From contig NC_049981.1 in assembly GCF_000003815.2 (NCBI RefSeq), positions 28,070,131 through 28,134,130 on the forward strand: a stretch of DNA of 64,000 nt, written 5' to 3'. This DNA comes from Branchiostoma floridae (lineage: Eukaryota > Chordata > Leptocardii > Amphioxiformes > Branchiostomatidae). Below the pieces are notes generated by a model. It did not search any database. It was not told the origin of the DNA and worked only from the letters and a program-made list of their open reading frames with translations. Position 1 is the stretch's first letter; each line of letters begins with the position of its first letter. This document shows positions 58,801 to 64,000 of the stretch, piece by piece. The translations under genes were made by a program, and so were the position numbers.

Positions 58801-59692
58801 GATAAACTAGATCAGCTGATAGTCATGACGTAAGTTTGTTGCCATAGAAACACGAGATCAGTCATTTACATGGGTGTTAATTTTCAATTTCCGTTAATGT
58901 AGTTTGTTACCTATTTCATCCTCTCCAAAGCCGAAAGGCTTTAATCTGCCTGATTTGGAATTTGCACACTAAGTAAGAGGCTAGGACAATTCTAGCCCGT
59001 AAAGGCTCATGATAAAGTGTCCAAATATTAGAAATCTCATAGTATATACATTTGTATACTCTTACCTAGATAGATACTGCGCAACACCTCTTTAGTTGGG
59101 GTCAATCGCCCAGTGATACTACGAAGCTATTGCCAATTCCTCGAGAGATCTACTCCCTGAACGTCACCGGGTCTAATATATGAGTGGTGGAATATGTCTG
59201 GGAGTCCCAGTCTAAGGCGGTTCTTGGGAAGTAAGATCATCCATTATGTCCTTGTGAAGTTGATTGATTTGTAGTAGCTGAGATGGTTGTGACGCAATTG
59301 GCTGTGGATATGTGTCGACCGGCAGAGCCAGGAGGCCCTATCTCGTACTTTGTAGCCTTTTGTAGAATGCATTAATTTCGTAATGCAGTTCTTAAGTTGA
59401 AGAAGTTGCCATGCAACTGTTAGGAAATATAAAGTTATCATCATGTCAAGTAGGTACAGGAAAAAAACAAGCGGTAATACTCCATCGTAGTTTGGAAAGT
59501 ACGAAATGAGCAGACGCGTCTATGACGCTGAAGTGGTGTTGAAGACATATCACACAGTACGTGTTTCCGCATTGCACGTGTTTAGTCTAGACGGAATGAA
59601 TGTTTGGCTGATGTCGCATTGAATACATGTCTCTGTAACACCCTCGCCATTACAGGCTGCGACCACGCTGAGCGACCAAAAGATATCTAACA
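58801..59692. other. Intergenic, no gene recognised
   Basis: Only short frames (59244-59444, 59550-59756) without domains. Confidence 0.4.
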
Positions 59693-59892
59693 TACTGTAA
59701 ATGCAGAAATGTTCGCGGTGGATTAATGTTCGCGGTTTTCGCGGTGACCACTTCACCGCGAATTTAAAACCACCGCGAACATTTTTCTATTGTGATATTA
59801 GATTGCAGTCTATGGTGTTACCGCGAACAGAAATCCACCGCGAAAAGTCCTTTTTCCCGCTACCGCGAAATTAAATCCCCGCGAACTTAACA
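59693..59892. repeat. CCGCGAA-rich foldback element
   Basis: Begins TACTGTAAATGCAGAAATG and then has three TTCGCGG words (59711-59743) followed by six CCGCGAA words (59756-59885). The two halves can pair. Short CpG-rich elements of this style, with a TACTGTAAAT head and TTCGCGGTGG, are widespread in invertebrate genomes. I see no coding capacity. Confidence 0.75.
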
Positions 59893-60099
59893 ACATTTTT
59901 TTCTTATCAAGTTTCGTCGATAAAGAGCTAATTGTCTTACGTTTTAAGTGTTTTGTTGCCTTCTAAATCATGCTTTTACACCGTGCATCATATTATGAAA
60001 TGAGGCGTTACAGAGGAAGTTTTGCTCTGCGATCGCCGTCTTGTAAGAGGAGGACCTTAGTACGTTTCAGAACTTGCAGTAGCTACCCACAGAAGTAAT

Positions 60100-60245
60100 A
60101 CCCCTGTCACATTGTCAACGATCTTCAAGCAGAAGGTCGCGCGTATTTTTCGCCGGTAAACCGTCCCTGTCATATTGAGCGAGGCTCGAGCGATCGCCTA
60201 AGAATGCATTTTGTGATGATGAGTGTTCCTCACAAAATGGGAATA
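60100..60245 (+). repeat. R3 dispersed repeat copy
   Basis: AGGTCGCGCGTATTTTTCGC, GTAAACCGTCCCTGTC, AGCGAGGCTCGAGCGATCGC and CTAAGAATGCATTT, closely matching 29735-29960. CGATCG/CGACC-rich text continues to about 60600 (GATCACCGGTGACTAGTCG and similar). Confidence 0.65.
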
Positions 60246-61145
60246 CTTTAATCAATTTTGATGTCATAGTTGTTGGTCAAAGAAAGTCTACATTTGCAAA
60301 AAAAAGGTGATCGGGCGAAACTCGTTTGACCGACGGGCGTACGCAATCCGAATTGAGACCAATGATTAATAAGCCGGTCTCTACTCGCCGGACACTTCGA
60401 AGGTCTACGACCTCAAAGATCACCGGTGACTAGTCGCTGTTAACAAGTTTCGGCGAGCATCGGGCGACTCCCAAAATCATCTACGAACACTAAAAATCGC
60501 GCGCTGATCGACAAAACACCGTGCGTATTACTGCCGAAAATATCATTTAGAGTTCACAGACTCGTCGTCCGATCGATTTTCGCGCCGCGTGAAGGAGGGA
60601 CACTCCTACGCGACACCATTGCTATGTACATGTATCTGTACCAAGATTGTGGGCGGAGAATTCTGTCTAAAACGTTGCCTCCGGGGTTAATGTATTACAG
60701 TATTACTGATTTTGTCTAAAGTGACGCCGTCGCCGTGCCATAAGCCGTAGGGTGAAGACAAATCTCGCCGAGCTGCTTTGCTCCAGATTTTAATCTAACG
60801 CATTAGGCTTTGCGTGTAGACTTATCTTTGTTGCCAAGGAAACTATTTACACCTCCATTCTACCGCGGTGCGACCCAGAGATCTAACAGATCTCTAAATG
60901 AATTTCATAGTTGAAATATAAACAAGCTGCTGTACGCTTTTGCGTTTTGTTGCCTTTTCAGGATTACTTTAACATTTTGCAGGCTATTCCAATCATGTTC
61001 TGTACTAGGAGTGGGTACCGGTACAGAAAATCCAGGTCCGGTGTCTCAGCGATCTCGCCACCAAACACCACCCCCACCCCAGCGACCCCCCCCCCCCCCT
61101 TGGGATAGATCACTAGCGCCCCCCTTTAGTTTTCGCCCCCTACCT
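60246..61145. other. Repeat-derived CpG-rich sequence then unassigned
   Basis: To 60600 it resembles R3-type text. From 60920 it carries the TTTTGTTGCCTTTTCAGGAT word shared with 45680 and 58235. A poly-C run is at 61088-61099. No gene. Confidence 0.4.
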
Positions 61146-61215
61146 AGTCTCCAAGCAGACCCTACGGTGCCTTTGATACTATCTCTTTAGGCACCGTAGG
61201 GTCTGCTTGGAGACT
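61146..61215. repeat. Perfect 27-bp inverted repeat
   Basis: The arms 61146-61172 (AGTCTCCAAGCAGACCCTAC...) and 61189-61215 (...GGTCTGCTTGGAGACT) are exact reverse complements with a 16-base loop. Outer sequence does not pair. Likely a compact foldback or MITE. Confidence 0.9.
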
Positions 61216-63150
61216 TCCCCTACCCCCAAGAACATTACTAGCACTTCTCGGAAGGGTCTTAAGAGTACATGGTTACCACGTATCAGGTGCGTTACCTGGT
61301 ACGATACTGTACCAGGGAGTAACATAGTTGGTGTGTTATCTGGTACCTATATGGCACCTAATTACCGTAAGTTGCCATACCTCGAAAGTTGATATTATAT
61401 TGTACGGTTTAACAAGATATTGAAAGGAAAAAGACATTTTTTTGCAGCTGAGGTGGCATAAAAACAGTGCTATTGCGAACGTATTAATCAAACCGTCTAT
61501 GGTACGGAATACGTCAGCTATATGTTTTTTCATAGTATTTTCTTTCTTGTGCTGGAAACATTTGCAAATCACTAACAAAAATTCAAGTGAAGAATAGTTT
61601 CTCATTATAAACACTATCTACGCGTTAGTTGATATACCTGTTGCTAAAAGCCACAAAAGCACTTTACCAGTCTTAAGAAACACGGGTAAACGCACCATTT
61701 CCTAAATAATAGAAACAACAGTCATATTGGAGGTGAAGATACCCCTAAGCCATGTGTATGTACCAAAATGTGCGTTATTCTAATGAATACCTTATTTGCA
61801 TAATTAATAAAGACATATCATACTTCTTTTGTGGTCAATTCATGGTAGAGACTTCATATTGGAGATGTATAGGTTGCTTGAGGACAGGTGAATACAATGA
61901 AATATATCTTATGTCGAGACTCAGGTATATGCAATAATGGGAATACAAGGGACCCAACCCTCCTTGTCCGATACAAGTCCAACCATTACCATGTAATTAC
62001 GTTAATATTAATACTATGGATGGAGTTATGTATCAAACTCGTGTACTTATATCATTCTGAAACTGCATTTTGTGATTTATACCAATCAACTTCTAAAATG
62101 TCATGTAAACCCGTTTTTTTTCAACCTGTAATCCCCCAAACATGTGAATTTCTGGCCATATAACCTCTTCATTTTCTAATTGGTATAACATCCGGTCCAC
62201 CATCCGGCTAACCGAATTTTTACAGGTCCGGTATTTTTGTACATAGTAACGGTACCCTATTCTGCACTGTATAGCAACAACAAACCAAGGGATTTTCATG
62301 TACAATCAAATCAACTTTATAACTGATTTCCAGTAAAATATGCTAGCATTGCTACTTGCAGCAGAAAAACTAGTTACACTGAGAATTACGTTTATAATTC
62401 AAAGACAGGTAAATCAGAATATTCGAGAAGAAATATTGAATATGCGTGTGATTTACATATCGTCTATCATTCTGCACAACCCGTGCAAAGCTAGTTGATG
62501 TAGCGTAACTTAAAATTGATGTCCCCTCCCCCCAAAAAAGGCAAAGCACTTTGTTCTTCCACTTTGTATACTGTAGCTAATTTCCTACTAACCATGCGCG
62601 TGTACTAAGAAAACCTTCCCTATATATAGCTTTTTCCCATAGTTACAGTGACGTACGATGTGCTTTGACCATGCCACAAACCCTACTTATTCCAAGTTTT
62701 ATGCGATACTCTGCACACCAATGTAACGCTGTCTTTGTGGTTAATCTAGTAGCGTTAAGCTAAAATTTATGTTTTTGTTAACTTAATGGTCACCACGTAA
62801 CAAGGCCTGTAGGCCACTGAAGGTTAAACGATTGTAACTGTAACAGCATCTCTTCGCCCTAGGTCAGAAACATCATGATTGAGACCAGCCCAATTGCTCA
62901 CTATGAGTGAGGACTAACTGACCCCAAATGTAATGTTATCAGGTTACATAGCTGGGAATGGTACATGGGAAACCGAATCATGAAGAAATCTGGTCTCAAT
63001 CACATCACCTAGTAACTTTCATACATATCAATTTGGAACCATGGTGTCAAATCACATCAAAAAGACATGGACAAAACTCTCAATGAGAATAATTGTGGGT
63101 CGTAAACCTCATACAGTAGCCTGGAGTCCAACCTTGTCGTGCGTTTAGTC
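61216..63150. other. Intergenic, no gene recognised
   Basis: No exon or RNA gene. GTTACCTGGTACGATA / GTTATCTGGTACCTAT near 61290-61350 is a small direct repeat. Nothing else is supported. Confidence 0.4.
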
Positions 63151-63154
63151 GCTT

Positions 63155-63196
63155 CCCGAAGGTACGCTTCCGCCAACAAGGAAAGGTACCTTCGGG
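63155..63196. repeat. 11-bp inverted repeat
   Basis: CCCGAAGGTAC (63155-63165) pairs with GTACCTTCGGG (63186-63196). The flanking bases pair partly. Confidence 0.7.
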
Positions 63197-63239
63197 AGCT
63201 ACATATACAGTGTTAAAAAGGTCAGTACATCAAAGGAAA

Positions 63240-64000
63240 CTCAAATTAGAGTTCGACGAACACATCCCTTCGCCAAATAATCATGCCTTTATTCAATACT
63301 AAATAGTACCTACCCCAATAGCAAATGACTGCATGACTGTGTGTTCCTCACAAACCCACAAATGCTGCCAAAAACAAAACTGTGACCACAGATGACCTGG
63401 TAGCATCCCTGGTCAATCAGAATTTCATGCTTGTCAGAGGATTTTCTCCCCAGTAAGCAAAACATATGAGAAACAGCTGTGTCCTTAGATATAGGTCAAA
63501 ATGAGATATATAGAAAACACTGTTTATTTTTGTTAATTGGCCACTGATTACAATTAAATGCATCTTTCCATGTAGATTATTATCTTAAGTACCTTTCTGC
63601 CAATGCAAACAAGCTTGAAAGTCCTATCATGGAATTCAGTTCAATTCAACTTTCCTCATTAATTATGCAAATAATCAAGGGCTATCTACCACTCAAAAAA
63701 TCATAACCACAGCATGTCCAGAACACGAAGTGTCAAAATTGAAAGTTTTGCTGCAGTACCTTAGGCAGCCACTATGGGGCCCATTATCGAACTCGACCTT
63801 TGTTTTCCTGACCGCTACCCATCTACCAAATATTATCAGGATCCATTCAATGTTTCTCGAGTTATGCTGTACACAAGAAAGCGGAAAAACACGTTCGGCT
63901 ACGCCAACCATTTTCGAACACGACCTTCCTTTCTGCAACCGCTACTCAAATACCAAATATCATGAAAATACATACACAGCTACTCGAGTTATATGCTGTT
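63240..64000 (-). repeat. R1 dispersed repeat copies, reverse, running off the right edge
   Basis: Words CTCATTAATTATGCAAATAA, TACCAAATATTATCAGGATC, TTTCTCGAGTTATGCTG and, in a second unit, TACCAAATATCATGAAAATA with CTACTCGAGTTATATGCTG. At least two partial units in the reverse sense; the last is cut by the window edge. The frames at 63693-63965 are by-products. Confidence 0.65.

Overview
The window looks like a gene-poor, repeat-rich piece of an invertebrate chordate genome, most likely amphioxus (Branchiostoma). That guess rests on short introns with GT..AG boundaries, peptide-GPCR and calcium-sensor genes of animal type, and several dispersed repeat families that look amphioxus-like to me. 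The species call is an inference. There are no operons, Shine-Dalgarno sites or CRISPR arrays. Two 100-N assembly gaps are present (22715-22814, 56248-56347).

Three protein-coding genes can be supported. On the minus strand at the left edge lies the first part of a rhodopsin-class neuropeptide receptor (coding exons 3290-3125 and 2429-2286, TM1-TM2). The rest must lie beyond the left edge or be lost. On the plus strand at 20011-20754 is a complete two-exon neuronal-calcium-sensor-like EF-hand protein of 193 residues. A nearly identical but broken copy of its first exon sits 3.8 kb upstream (16198-16455). On the minus strand at 27636-24532 is a complete three-exon peptide GPCR of 380 residues, similar in layout to NPFF/QRFP-type receptors. 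Both GPCRs carry a phase-1 intron at the same place just after TM2.

The rest is mostly mobile-element debris. From 32.3 to 41.5 kb there is a nested repeat complex. Its core is a 6.3-kb element (33414-39763) ending in short inverted repeats. Inside it are four degenerate tandem units, a 122-bp minisatellite of about 23 copies and a LINE insertion. A 347-bp relative abuts it on the right (39760-40106). The order is A1-body-B1-A2-B2, with A1=A2 and B1=B2 base for base, which resembles the split direct repeats of tyrosine-recombinase retroelements. The flanks share a further repeat, whose right copy holds a 163-bp tandem array. A second minisatellite (29 bp, 14 copies, 45823-46225) leaves all three forward frames open.

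Other elements are a Penelope-like GIY-YIG remnant (54685-55075), three LINE 3' ends with coding sequence plus one 3'-UTR copy, tRNA-derived SINE-like pieces, a TTAA-flanked piggyBac-like MITE with a gap inside (55852-56847), a CCGCGAA-rich foldback element (59693-59892), several perfect hairpins and five recurrent non-coding families, called R1-R5 here. No RNA gene was found beyond tRNA-derived SINE pieces.
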